Shown piece after piece: positions 9,026 through 16,824 of a DNA stretch of 64,000 nt; positions within the stretch are counted from its first letter, which is position 1; the number at the start of each line of letters is the position of its first letter. Below the pieces are notes generated by a model that searched no databases, had not been told where the DNA came from, and saw nothing but the letters and a program-made list of their open reading frames with translations. This DNA comes from Pirellulales bacterium (GTDB taxonomy: Bacteria > Planctomycetota > Planctomycetia > Pirellulales > JAEUIK01): contig JAIBBY010000008.1 in NCBI GenBank assembly GCA_019694455.1, positions 43,474 through 107,473 on the forward strand, read 5' to 3'. A program made the translations under genes and the position numbers.

Positions 9026-9100
9026 TGACCCCGACGGGATTCGAACCCGTGTTGCAGGCGTGAAAGGCCTGTGTCCTAGACCAGGCTAGACGACGGGGCC
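9026..9100 (-). tRNA. tRNA-Glu (anticodon UUC)
   Basis: Read on the minus strand, 75 bases fold into a complete cloverleaf. The acceptor arm pairs GGCCCCG with CGGGGTC (one G-U pair), the anticodon stem CAGGC/GCCTG encloses the loop CTTTCAC with anticodon TTC, and the T arm is ACGGG-TTCGAAT-CCCGT. The discriminator is A and no CCA is encoded. It lies downstream of csrA on the same strand. Confidence 0.95.
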
Positions 9101-9267
9101 GGAAGAAACGAGCAGCGCTGTATACCCGATCTAGCGCTGGTTCGGCAAGGGTTCTGCGGGGAGATTAGGCGCAAAACAGTTGCTGCGAACACAATTGCTG
9201 CGAAATCAGTCGCATGCGCTAAGAGAGAAGCAAGGCCCTACAGAGCACGCGCTCGCGAAGGTCCGCA

Positions 9268-9477
9268 CTAGCCAGCGGATTCCGTTTCGCCATTGGGACG
9301 AGCCGATTCGCCGCCGTTGCGCTTGATGGCCTCGTAGACCTCTTGCCGATGCACCGGAACTTCCTTGGGCGCCTCGACCCCGAGTCGAACTTTGTCGCCC
9401 CGGATCTCGACGACGACGATCGTAATGTCATTGTTGATGACAATACTTTCGTTCTTCTTACGAGACAGGACCAGCAT
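9268..9477 (-). CDS. csrA: carbon storage regulator CsrA
   Basis: This 69-residue protein is an RNA-binding homodimer that represses or stabilises mRNAs by binding GGA motifs near ribosome sites; it governs carbon flux, motility and biofilm in other bacteria. The sequence MLVLSRKKNESIVI, then ITIVVVEIRGDKVRLGVEAP and VPVHRQEVYEAI, covers the whole CsrA fold, including the N-terminal strand and the VHRxE binding residues. A 15-residue tail (NGGESARPNGETESAG) extends beyond the core. The ATG at 9477 is preceded by GAAGGA at good spacing, so a longer upstream reading is rejected. No flagellar genes adjoin it here. Confidence 0.95.
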   Translation of the reverse strand: MLVLSRKKNESIVINNDITIVVVEIRGDKVRLGVEAPKEVPVHRQEVYEAIKRNGGESARPNGETESAG

Positions 9478-9919
9478 GGGCCATTCCTTCGCGGTCGATC
9501 TCGAGCTTCCCTCGTGGAGCACTCGGGGAGCGACGGGTCGCTTTCGTTGCTAGCGTCGCCGCAGAGCACCATCAGCCACGGGCTGGTGGTTGACAAAAGT
9601 CTCTGCAAGCATTGATATTCCTCACCATTCACTGTACGCCCCGCTAGGGGCCAGTCAAGCGAAGGCAAGTGGATTGGTCAGATTTTCATGCTTTCTTGGC
9701 ACGGATTACGCATAGTCGCCGACCGTCAATCCAATCTGTTCGGAAGTCACCGCAATCGTTTGTCTACCTTAAACTTGCGCTATATCCGGCATCCCATTGC
9801 AGAGGCCACGCCCAGGCATATAATCCAACAAGGCACGTAGCCTCTCGTCTGACTCGGCCGGTGATCGTATGGTTTCCGGCTGATTGTCGCTGTCGCTCAT
9901 TGCCAGCCAGAAAGCTGTT
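9478..9919. other. 442-base gap between csrA and nuoI
   Basis: No convincing gene is visible. On the plus strand, 9568-9590 can form a 10-bp stem (ACCATCAGCC with GGCTGGTGGT, one G-U pair) around an ACG loop. Just beyond, TTGACA at 9590-9595 followed 18 bases later by GATATT (9614-9619) is a candidate sigma-70 promoter reading towards nuoI, about 290 bases upstream of it. The csrA leader lies in the same region on the other strand. Confidence 0.4.
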
Positions 9920-10447
9920 ATGCTGCAATGGTTTAAGGATATTCGAGACGCGGTGATGACGGTCGCCCACGGCCTTTGGGTGACCGCTCGCTACTGGTTT
10001 GTGACTTACGATACCGATCGCAAGACTTTTACCGATCAGTTCGCATACCCGGAGTTGCCGGCCCCCGTATCCCCCCGGTATCGCGGTTTCCACCGCTATG
10101 ATCTCACGACCTGCATAGCTTGCGACCAGTGCGCAAAGGCATGCCCCGTCGATTGCATCTACATTGGTAAAGAGCGCGTCACACAGGGAAAAGGCTTCCG
10201 TGTGACGGGTTTCACCATCGACTACACCAAGTGCATGTTCTGTGCTTTGTGTGTCGACCCCTGTCCTGTGGACTGCATCTTCATGGGGGCAACATTCGAC
10301 TTGAGCTGCTACAGCCGCGATGGTTGTGTGGTCGATTTTTCACGTCTGCCTGTGGAGGTAGCGTGGGGTCGCGCTACGCTCAACCCCACGGTCGTCGCCG
10401 AATCCAAGTTGGTCGCCGAACCGGTGCATGGTGGACCCAATCAATAG
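9920..10447 (+). CDS. nuoI: NADH-quinone oxidoreductase subunit I (NuoI)
   Basis: This 175-residue peripheral-arm subunit of complex I carries clusters N6a and N6b, which relay electrons towards quinone. Two full ferredoxin motifs are present: CIACDQCAKACP (Cys 65, 68, 71, 75) with a further Cys79, and CMFCALCVDPCP (Cys 105, 108, 111, 115) with Cys119. The N-terminal helix (FKDIRDAVMTVAHGLWVTARY) matches the membrane-facing helix of the family. The ATG at 9920 with AGAAAG upstream is preferred to a TTG 36 bases earlier. In most bacteria nuoI follows nuoH; here it is first and is separated from nuoA by two unrelated genes. Confidence 0.93.
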   Translation: MLQWFKDIRDAVMTVAHGLWVTARYWFVTYDTDRKTFTDQFAYPELPAPVSPRYRGFHRYDLTTCIACDQCAKACPVDCIYIGKERVTQGKGFRVTGFTIDYTKCMFCALCVDPCPVDCIFMGATFDLSCYSRDGCVVDFSRLPVEVAWGRATLNPTVVAESKLVAEPVHGGPNQ

Positions 10448-10484
10448 ACTAGACGCCTGCTCACCTGGAGCGCGAAGGTGAACG

Positions 10485-10925
10485 ATGCCTCGTCAAACCC
10501 CTGAATTTCAGCGATTGTTCACGCTCGACGAAGCAAATGCGATGCTGCCGTTGGTGCGCGCGATTGTCACCGATTTGCAGCAATTAACCCGCGATATTGT
10601 CGACCGCCGTGAGCGTTTGGCCATGTTGCGGGGCGACCGCGATCCGCAGCGAAACGATCTCTACAGTGAGGAATTGTCGCAAGTCGAAGACGAGCTGGAA
10701 AAAGACGCGCGCCAAATTCGGGCCTATGTCGAGGAACTGCTAGAACTGGGTGTCGAACCCAAGGATGGACTTGAGGGACTGGTTGATTTTCCTTGCCAGA
10801 TGGACGGCAGGGTGGTCTACCTCTGCTGGAAGCTGGGCGAGTCGGAAGTGCAGTACTGGCACGATCTCGACGCTGGCTTCGCGGGACGGCAATCGCTCAC
10901 AGTGACGTCGGGTGATAAAGCCTGA
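10485..10925 (+). CDS. DUF2203 family protein
   Basis: This 146-residue cytoplasmic protein matches the DUF2203 family: it opens FTLDEANAMLPLVRAIV, has a central charged helix (EELSQVEDELEKDARQIRAY) and then the family end GVEPKDGLEGLVDFPC, MDGRVVYLCWKLGE and VQYWHDLDAGFAGRQ. The function of the family is unknown; members commonly sit beside unrelated housekeeping genes. GAAGGTG lies 4-10 bases before the ATG. It follows nuoI by 37 bases and is probably in the same transcript. Confidence 0.85.
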   Translation: MPRQTPEFQRLFTLDEANAMLPLVRAIVTDLQQLTRDIVDRRERLAMLRGDRDPQRNDLYSEELSQVEDELEKDARQIRAYVEELLELGVEPKDGLEGLVDFPCQMDGRVVYLCWKLGESEVQYWHDLDAGFAGRQSLTVTSGDKA

Positions 10926-11077
10926 TTGCATTGCTCGACGGCGATGCGTCATTTCCGTCACAATCGGCATTTCTGCCCCGTTGTCAGTGCGCGCCGTAAC
11001 GCTACCCAGCGCGATCTATGCTCTTAGAGGTGCATTGATCGCCCTCTTGCCGTACGCTCTTTCGCAGTTCGGCCGCA

Positions 11078-11590
11078 ATGCCTCGAATTAGCGCTCTGTT
11101 GGAGGCCCGTGCTCTGATCGAGATTCGCGACAAGACGACCGGCGACGTGCTGCACGAGGTCGAGGCGACAAAGCTCGCCGGCGCCGACCTTTCGGGCTGC
11201 GCGCTGCGACACGCGGCGCTGAATCGCACCGTCCTGATCAAGACCAATTTACATAGCAGCGACTTGAGCGAGGCCGACCTGTCGTTCAGCACCTTGTCGC
11301 ACGCAAATTTGCGCGATGCGGTGTTGTCACGGGCGCAATTGATGGGCGCATCGCTCATCGGCGCCAACCTGACGAACGCCCATCTGGAGGGGGCTAACCT
11401 GCACAACGCCTGCCTTTTCCAATGCGAGTTGGCAAAGGCTTCGCTGGCTGGCTCTCGATTGACCGGCGCCGACTTGGCCGGCGCACGGCTCGATGGCGCC
11501 AATCTATCGGGCGCTCGCTACGACCGGTTCACGCGCTGGCCGGAGGGATTCGATCCCAAGCAACACGGCGCCAATGAGATCGCTCGCTAG
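11078..11590 (+). CDS. pentapeptide-repeat protein
   Basis: This 170-residue protein contains about 18 tandem A(D/N)LxX repeats from around residue 35 to 150 (for example GADLSGCALRHAAL, ANLTNAHLEGANL, GADLAGARLDGANL), predicted to form a right-handed quadrilateral beta-helix. It begins with a short strand-rich segment (LIEIRDKTTGDVLHEVEATKLAG). Some family members mimic DNA and protect gyrase; most have no known function, and nothing here points to a target. It has no signal peptide. It stands between DUF2203 and nuoA in the complex I region, an unusual place for it. Confidence 0.85.
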   Translation: MPRISALLEARALIEIRDKTTGDVLHEVEATKLAGADLSGCALRHAALNRTVLIKTNLHSSDLSEADLSFSTLSHANLRDAVLSRAQLMGASLIGANLTNAHLEGANLHNACLFQCELAKASLAGSRLTGADLAGARLDGANLSGARYDRFTRWPEGFDPKQHGANEIAR

Positions 11591-11713
11591 CGCCTCGTCG
11601 TTCCTGCCGACACCCCCTTTGCGGCCCGAATTTGCATCTCCTTGCAAGCCGGGGTCGGTTTCTTAGAATAGCGAGATTCCGGATCATGCCACGTTGGCGA
11701 AAGCGCGCTCGCT

Positions 11714-12328
11714 ATGACTTCTGTGTCGATTGTCGCCTATCTGGCCCTATTCACCACGGTGGGCCTGCTGTTCCTGTTTGTAAACCTGGTGGTCGGTTGG
11801 TTCTTACGTCCTAATGCCCCCAATGTGGAAAAGCTGGAGGTGTACGAATGTGGCGAGCCGACCATTGGCTCCAGCTTCGTGCAGTTCGACCTTCGCTTCT
11901 ACGTGGTCGCGCTTCTGTTCATCATCTTCGATGTGGAAGTTGCGTTCTTTTTTCCGTGGGCAACGGTGTACGGAAAGGCAGTTCAACTCACCAACCCCCA
12001 TCTTGATCGCGTGACGCAATCCGCCGCCGGCCCCGCGCTTACCCCCGCCGCCTCAGGATTGCTCGCCGAGTTGGGAGTCCGTGATCCAGGCGCCAATGCG
12101 CCAGCCGATTCGCAAGCGTTGGTCGGCGCGGGAAAGAGCCTCACTCGCACTGCGTTTTCCGACATCGCCGTGTTCTTTGCCGTATTGATCGTCGGCTTTG
12201 CTTATGTTTGGAAGCGCGGCGATCTCGATTGGGTGCGGGCGATGACGCAAGGCCGAGGGGAAGAGCGCCCGACGATACTTTCCGATCCGAGCGCGCCGCG
12301 CGAGAGACCGGTAACGTTGGTCGCCTGA
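11714..12328 (+). CDS. nuoA: NADH-quinone oxidoreductase subunit A with loop insertion
   Basis: This membrane subunit of complex I has three helices and sits near the quinone tunnel. The loop VEKLEVYECGEPTIG and the second helix (FDLRFYVVALLFIIFDVEVAF) carry the family's conserved Cys and acidic residues. The protein is 204 residues, against about 120-150 usually. The excess is an Ala/Pro-rich hydrophilic stretch at about residues 93-147, between the second helix and the third (DIAVFFAVLIVGFAYVWKRG), plus a C-terminal tail. nuoB should follow but is absent; nuoC starts 64 bases downstream. Confidence 0.9.
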   Translation: MTSVSIVAYLALFTTVGLLFLFVNLVVGWFLRPNAPNVEKLEVYECGEPTIGSSFVQFDLRFYVVALLFIIFDVEVAFFFPWATVYGKAVQLTNPHLDRVTQSAAGPALTPAASGLLAELGVRDPGANAPADSQALVGAGKSLTRTAFSDIAVFFAVLIVGFAYVWKRGDLDWVRAMTQGRGEERPTILSDPSAPRERPVTLVA

Positions 12329-12392
12329 TTTTCAAGCGGTCGCCGCCCCCCTCGCGATCAAGATGGATTGTCGATAAGGATTCAAAGCAAAG

Positions 12393-12923
12393 ATGAGCGG
12401 ACAGGCGTTTCTCGACCGGCTGAAGCAGCAGTTTGGCGATGAGATTACCGGCGCCAATCTGGAGGCGATTGATCCCTGGATCGAGGTGTCTCCCTCCGGC
12501 CTGGTCGAGGTTTGCCTCTATTTGCGAGATCAGGCCGATCTCAAGTTTGAGATGCTCAATTGCATTTCTGCTGTCGACTACTTCGAGCCAGATCCAAAGA
12601 AAGCCGCCAAGGCGACCTTCGCTCCGCATCTCGAGGTCGTGTATCACCTCTGGAGTTTCAAAGGCAAGGTCAGCCTTGTTCTCAAGGTGATGCTCCCGCG
12701 CTGGCAAGACGACGTGCCCGGCCAAATTCCAGAAGTGCCCAGTGTCAGTCAGATCTGGCCGACCGCCGACTGGCATGAGCGCGAGGTTTATGACTTGTCG
12801 GGCGTGCGGTTTGTGGGGCATCCTGGCCTGCGTCGCATCTTGTGTCCTGAGGATTGGGTGGGCCATCCTTTGCGCAAGGACTACGACATGCCGCTGGAAT
12901 ACCACGGGATTCGCGGTCGGTAA
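12393..12923 (+). CDS. nuoC: NADH-quinone oxidoreductase subunit C (NuoC)
   Basis: This 176-residue protein is the 30-kDa-type hydrophilic subunit of complex I, which has no cofactor and packs against NuoD. The family signatures are all near the C terminus: WPTADWHEREVYDL, GVRFVGHPGLRRIL and the end motif HPLRKDYDMP. The N-terminal half (LVEVCLYLRDQADLKF, ISAVDYFE) matches the alpha/beta domain. It is a separate gene from nuoD, unlike the fused NuoCD of some gamma-proteobacteria. It follows nuoA directly because nuoB is missing here. Confidence 0.93.
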   Translation: MSGQAFLDRLKQQFGDEITGANLEAIDPWIEVSPSGLVEVCLYLRDQADLKFEMLNCISAVDYFEPDPKKAAKATFAPHLEVVYHLWSFKGKVSLVLKVMLPRWQDDVPGQIPEVPSVSQIWPTADWHEREVYDLSGVRFVGHPGLRRILCPEDWVGHPLRKDYDMPLEYHGIRGR

Positions 12924-13012
12924 CTTACATAGAATTCGAGACCTTATCGCCCCTCGCACAGCGCTCCTTCGCAGCGACGAGGGCAACTTGCGTGGAACGC
13001 GGAAGACCCCCA

Positions 13013-14221
13013 ATGGCAGTCTCTCATCTGGAAGATCAGCGAATCGTCGAGTTTGATGTCCGCACCGACGAGATGCTCGTCAACATGGGGCCGCAGCATC
13101 CCAGCACGCACGGCGTGCTGAGACTGGTGCTGCGAACCGACGGCGAAATCGTCTCCGAGGTGACGCCTCATATCGGCTACCTGCATCGCTGCGCGGAGAA
13201 GATCGGCGAGAATCTCACTCCCAGGCAGTGGATTCCCTATACCGATCGCATGGATTACCTGGCCGCGATGAACATGAATCTCGGCTGGGCCCTGACGGTC
13301 GAAAAGCTCATGAAGCTCGAGCTGCCCGACAAGGCGCGGCATTTGCGCGTGATCATCACGGAATTGAACCGCATCGCCAGCCACTTGGTGGGCATGGGCG
13401 CCTACGGGCTCGACCTGGGAACGTTCAGCCCATTTTTGTACGCTTTTCGCGAGCGCGAGCGCATCCTCGATTTGTTTGAAGAGGTCTGCGGCGCGCGGTT
13501 GACTTACAGCTATCTCACCGTGGGCGGCGCCACCCACGACTTGCCAACCGGATGGCTGCGAAAGTGCGACGAATTTCTTACCCAACTACTTCCGGTAATT
13601 GACGAGTGTCACGCGCTGTTGACCACCAACGCGATCTTCGTTCGCCGCACGGCGAACATCGGCGTGCTGTCTCCCGAAATGGCGATCGCCTACGGCTGCA
13701 CAGGCCCGGTGATCCGCGGCAGTGGCGTCGATCATGACCTGCGCCGTGATGGCGAAGAGCGCTACACCGAGATGTACGATGGCTACGCCTTTGAAGTCAT
13801 TGTCCAAAAAGGTGGGCACTATCCCAAAGACCACGACTATCCGGCGGTGCCTAGCGAGGCCGTGCTCGGCGATTGCTGGCATCGGTTTTATGTGCGCATG
13901 CTCGAAGTGATTCAATCGGTCGATTTGGTGCGGCAAGCGATGGATCGCTATAGCACCGCCACAGGCGCCTTTGGCGTGCCGGTGAAATTGACCGAGAAAC
14001 TCCCCAAGGGAGAGGCATATCTTGAGACCGAGGCGCCACGCGGTCAGATGGGCTTCTATATCGTTAGCGACGGAACCTCGATTCCGTGGCGCGTGCGCGC
14101 TCGCAGTAGTTCGTTCTGCAACCTCTCGGTAACTCACGAACTATGCCGTGGTTGCCTGATCGCCGATGTGCCCGCCATTGTCGGCTCGCTCGATGTGGTG
14201 ATGGGCGAGATTGACCGCTAA
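13013..14221 (+). CDS. nuoD: NADH-quinone oxidoreductase subunit D (NuoD)
   Basis: This 402-residue protein is the 49-kDa subunit, derived from the hydrogenase large subunit, which together with NuoB forms the quinone site. Clear motifs are MGPQHPSTHGVLR at residues 20-35 (with the His contacting the quinone head), GYLHRCAEKIGE, NRIASHLVGMGAYGLD, TGWLRKC, CTGPVIRGSG and the end RGCLIADVPAIVGSLD. The ATG at 13013 is preferred; the frame stays open upstream through nuoC but the family begins here. The gap after it, where nuoE/F/G lie in full operons, holds no gene. Confidence 0.95.
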   Translation: MAVSHLEDQRIVEFDVRTDEMLVNMGPQHPSTHGVLRLVLRTDGEIVSEVTPHIGYLHRCAEKIGENLTPRQWIPYTDRMDYLAAMNMNLGWALTVEKLMKLELPDKARHLRVIITELNRIASHLVGMGAYGLDLGTFSPFLYAFRERERILDLFEEVCGARLTYSYLTVGGATHDLPTGWLRKCDEFLTQLLPVIDECHALLTTNAIFVRRTANIGVLSPEMAIAYGCTGPVIRGSGVDHDLRRDGEERYTEMYDGYAFEVIVQKGGHYPKDHDYPAVPSEAVLGDCWHRFYVRMLEVIQSVDLVRQAMDRYSTATGAFGVPVKLTEKLPKGEAYLETEAPRGQMGFYIVSDGTSIPWRVRARSSSFCNLSVTHELCRGCLIADVPAIVGSLDVVMGEIDR

Positions 14222-14532
14222 TTCGCGCCATCCGAAAGACCACTCGTTTCAACGTTCGAGCCATCGGCTCACTTACGTCAGTCGCCAGTCAGTTACCGGG
14301 GGCGCAGGTCCCTGGTTCTAAATTGGCGTGAGTCCCCTGGGGCTTGAAGACGGCGCCAGCTCCTGATCCCGAAGGCGCGCCCTGCTTACTTTTTGTCCCC
14401 AGGGGCTTGTAACGCGGCTGGCCTTTGTGCCATATTTCACGATCTTGTTGGGAGCCGCCGACGCGACTCCCGCGACGATTTCGCCCCGTCGGGCCGCGCT
14501 TGCCCGTCGGTTCTTGTTGAAAGACCGAGTCT
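14222..14532. other. 311-base gap between nuoD and nuoH
   Basis: No gene is visible. A 15-base near-repeat, GTCCCC(T/A)GGGGCTTG, occurs at about 14331 and again about 65 bases further, each with an internal CCCC-GGGG palindrome. A short ORF on the minus strand here has low-complexity basic composition and is taken as a shadow. Confidence 0.4.
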
Positions 14533-15798
14533 GTGGCTGATTTCTTCGCCAATTCCGTGGGGTTGCCGTGGTGGCTGGCCTATCTGGTCACCGGCGTAAT
14601 CCAAACGCAGTTATTGCTCATCGTGCCATTCGTGGGCGCGATGACCTTTGTTTGGATGGAGCGCAAAATCTCCGCCCGCATTCAGGATCGGTTGGGGCCG
14701 ACCCGCACTGGTGGCAAGTTCGGCTGGCTTCAGCTACTTGCCGATGGCATCAAGCTACTGAACAAAGAAGACCTGATGCCCGCTGACGCGGACAAGCTGA
14801 TGTTTCGCGTGGCGCCATACATCAGCTTCACCGCGTCCTATGTGGCCCTCCTGGCCTTGCCGTTCGCCTCCGGTTGGGCGGCTCAGCGGATGAATGTTGC
14901 GATCTTCTTTGTTCTGGCCGTGTTGGGCCTGGAGGTCTTTGGCGTCATCCTGGGCGGCTACGCTTCGGCCTCGAAATGGTCGCTATTCGGCGCCATGCGC
15001 GAAGCGGCGCAAGTCGTCAGCTATGAGGTGCCGCTTGGCATGTGCGTGGTCGTGCCGGTCATGATCGCTGGCACCATGGACTTGGTGGCCATCGCCGACA
15101 TGCAGCGCGGTTTGTTCACCAACTGGTTTGTCTTTCACGACCCCTTCACATTCATCACCTTCTGGGTCTATTTCACCTGCGCGGTGGCTAGCGTCAATCG
15201 CGCTCCGTTCGACTTGGCCGAGGCAGAGAGCGAGCTTGTCGCCGGGTTTCATACGGAGTATTCCGGATTCCGCTGGCTGGCCTTCTATATGGCTGAGTAC
15301 GGCTCGATGTTCACCGTCAGCGGTTTGGCCACGATTCTTTTCTTCGGCGGTTGGAATGGGCCCATTCCCTTGGTCGGCTGGATCGACGCCGAGCCGGACA
15401 CGTTTCTGCACTGGTTCGTCAACTTCCTCGGTTTCGTCAACTTTGTCGCCAAGGCCGTGCTGGGCGTAACTGTGATGATCTGGGTTCGCTGGACCCTGCC
15501 GCGACTGCGCATCGATCAGGTGATGAAGACCTGCCTGAAATACTGCACTCCGATCGCGGCCGTCATGTTTTTGGGCGCCACGATTTGGAATGGCTTCTTG
15601 TTTCCCGGCGGAATGCCGTGGCAGAACGTGGTGCTTGGCACGGTGCGCGAAGCCGAATTGCTCGAACCGGCGCCCGTTGCCGCCCCTGCGTCATCGCAAG
15701 ACCATGTGGCTGGCGGCGATCGCAATTCAAATCGGCCGTTGTCGATCGCCGCACGCGTTGCGGCCAATGCCGGCTCTCAACTCGAGGGAGGCAAGTAA
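14533..15798 (+). CDS. nuoH: NADH-quinone oxidoreductase subunit H (NuoH)
   Basis: This 421-residue membrane subunit links the peripheral arm to the proton channel and forms part of the quinone chamber. It shows FVWMERKISARIQDRLGPTR, WLQLLADGIKLLNKED, SYEVPLGMCVV and NRAPFDLAEAESELVAG followed by EYSGFRWLAFYMAEY, all hallmark segments. Eight or nine hydrophobic helices are visible. The GTG at 14533 is chosen because the family N terminus begins there. An Ala/Pro-rich tail of about 45 residues (from AELLEPAPVAAPASS) extends past the last helix. nuoJ starts on the next base after its stop. Confidence 0.95.
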   Translation: MADFFANSVGLPWWLAYLVTGVIQTQLLLIVPFVGAMTFVWMERKISARIQDRLGPTRTGGKFGWLQLLADGIKLLNKEDLMPADADKLMFRVAPYISFTASYVALLALPFASGWAAQRMNVAIFFVLAVLGLEVFGVILGGYASASKWSLFGAMREAAQVVSYEVPLGMCVVVPVMIAGTMDLVAIADMQRGLFTNWFVFHDPFTFITFWVYFTCAVASVNRAPFDLAEAESELVAGFHTEYSGFRWLAFYMAEYGSMFTVSGLATILFFGGWNGPIPLVGWIDAEPDTFLHWFVNFLGFVNFVAKAVLGVTVMIWVRWTLPRLRIDQVMKTCLKYCTPIAAVMFLGATIWNGFLFPGGMPWQNVVLGTVREAELLEPAPVAAPASSQDHVAGGDRNSNRPLSIAARVAANAGSQLEGGK

Positions 15799-16476
15799 AT
15801 GCTGGCCGCGATCGTTTGGCAATCGTTCTTCTTCCTGCTGTTCGCCTTGGTCGCTTGCGCCTTTGGCGTGGCGGTGGTCATCTCGTCCAATATCGTGCGG
15901 ATGGCCTTTTATCTCATCTTGTCGCTTGGGGCCACCGCCGGCCTATTCTTTCTCGCGGGCGCCGATTTTGTCGGCTCCATGCAATTGATGATCTATGTCG
16001 GCGGCACTTTGGTGCTGTTGGTGTTTGGCGTCATGCTGACCGCGCAAAGCCCTTTCATTTCGATGAAAACTCGCGGTGGCGAGTGGATTCTGGCGGCAAT
16101 TGTCGGTGGATCGCTGTTCGCGGTGCTTGTCAACCGCATTGTCACAGTTGCCGATTGGTACGGACCGGCGGTTGCGACAGCAGCAGCGACTCAGACTGCG
16201 GCGCGCCCAGCGGCCATGCGGCGCAACAATCAAGAGCCTGCGGAGGCTTCGCCTGTTGTCCTGCGCGACGCGCGCACAGCGACCCGACTTGGCATGGCAT
16301 TGTCAGGGCCGCGTGTCGACCGGCTGGATCAGCCCAATCCGATCTTGCGCCGCGGCATGTCGAGCTATCTGCTGCCGTTCGAAATCGTATCGGTGCACTT
16401 GTTGGTTGTGTTGGTGGGCGCCGCCTATTTGGCCCGCACCAAGAAGCGTGCCCGTGGCACGCTGGGAGAAACCTAG
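15799..16476 (+). CDS. nuoJ: NADH-quinone oxidoreductase subunit J (NuoJ)
   Basis: This membrane subunit of complex I has five helices. The third-helix segment DFVGSMQLMIYVGGTLVLLV is the strongly conserved pi-bulge helix of the family, followed by FGVMLTAQ. The protein is 225 residues with about 55 extra hydrophilic, Ala/Arg-rich residues at roughly 118-172 between the fourth and fifth helices, then the last helix LLPFEIVSVHLLVVLVGAAY. The ATG abuts the nuoH stop, and GGGAGG in the end of nuoH is its ribosome site, so the two are translationally linked. nuoK follows after 3 bases. Confidence 0.93.
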   Translation: MLAAIVWQSFFFLLFALVACAFGVAVVISSNIVRMAFYLILSLGATAGLFFLAGADFVGSMQLMIYVGGTLVLLVFGVMLTAQSPFISMKTRGGEWILAAIVGGSLFAVLVNRIVTVADWYGPAVATAAATQTAARPAAMRRNNQEPAEASPVVLRDARTATRLGMALSGPRVDRLDQPNPILRRGMSSYLLPFEIVSVHLLVVLVGAAYLARTKKRARGTLGET

Positions 16477-16479
16477 TTC

Positions 16480-16824
16480 ATGGACTTGCTCAGCCAACCT
16501 GTCGGGACCATGCACTTCTTGTTGGTCGGCGCCGTGCTGTTTGTCTGCGGCGCCGTGTGTATGGCCACCAAGCGCAACGCGCTCGGGGTGCTGATGGGCA
16601 TCGAGTTGGTGCTTAACGGCGCCAACATCAACTTTGTCGCGTTCGCCAACGATACGTTCCGCGCCGACACCAGCTTCGCCTTGGGCTTGGACGGCCACTT
16701 GATCGCGCTCTTCGTCATCGTGCTGGCGGCGGCCGAAGCGGCGGTGGCCCTCGCGATCACCCTCAACTACTACAATAATCACGCCACGATCGACGTTGAT
16801 CACGCGGAAGAGCTGAAGGGCTGA
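16480..16824 (+). CDS. nuoK: NADH-quinone oxidoreductase subunit K (NuoK)
   Basis: This 114-residue, three-helix antiporter-like subunit of complex I is related to MrpC. The second helix GVLMGIELVLNGANINFVAF contains the conserved membrane glutamate used in proton translocation (Glu in GIELVLN), and the third helix LFVIVLAAAEAAVALAI carries the second conserved Glu. Length is slightly above the usual 100. Its TGA overlaps the ATG of nuoL by one base. Confidence 0.95.
   Translation: MDLLSQPVGTMHFLLVGAVLFVCGAVCMATKRNALGVLMGIELVLNGANINFVAFANDTFRADTSFALGLDGHLIALFVIVLAAAEAAVALAITLNYYNNHATIDVDHAEELKG

Noticed and set aside
15351..16616. 421-codon plus-strand frame across nuoH, nuoJ and nuoK
   Set aside because: It runs out of frame with three certain nuo genes.
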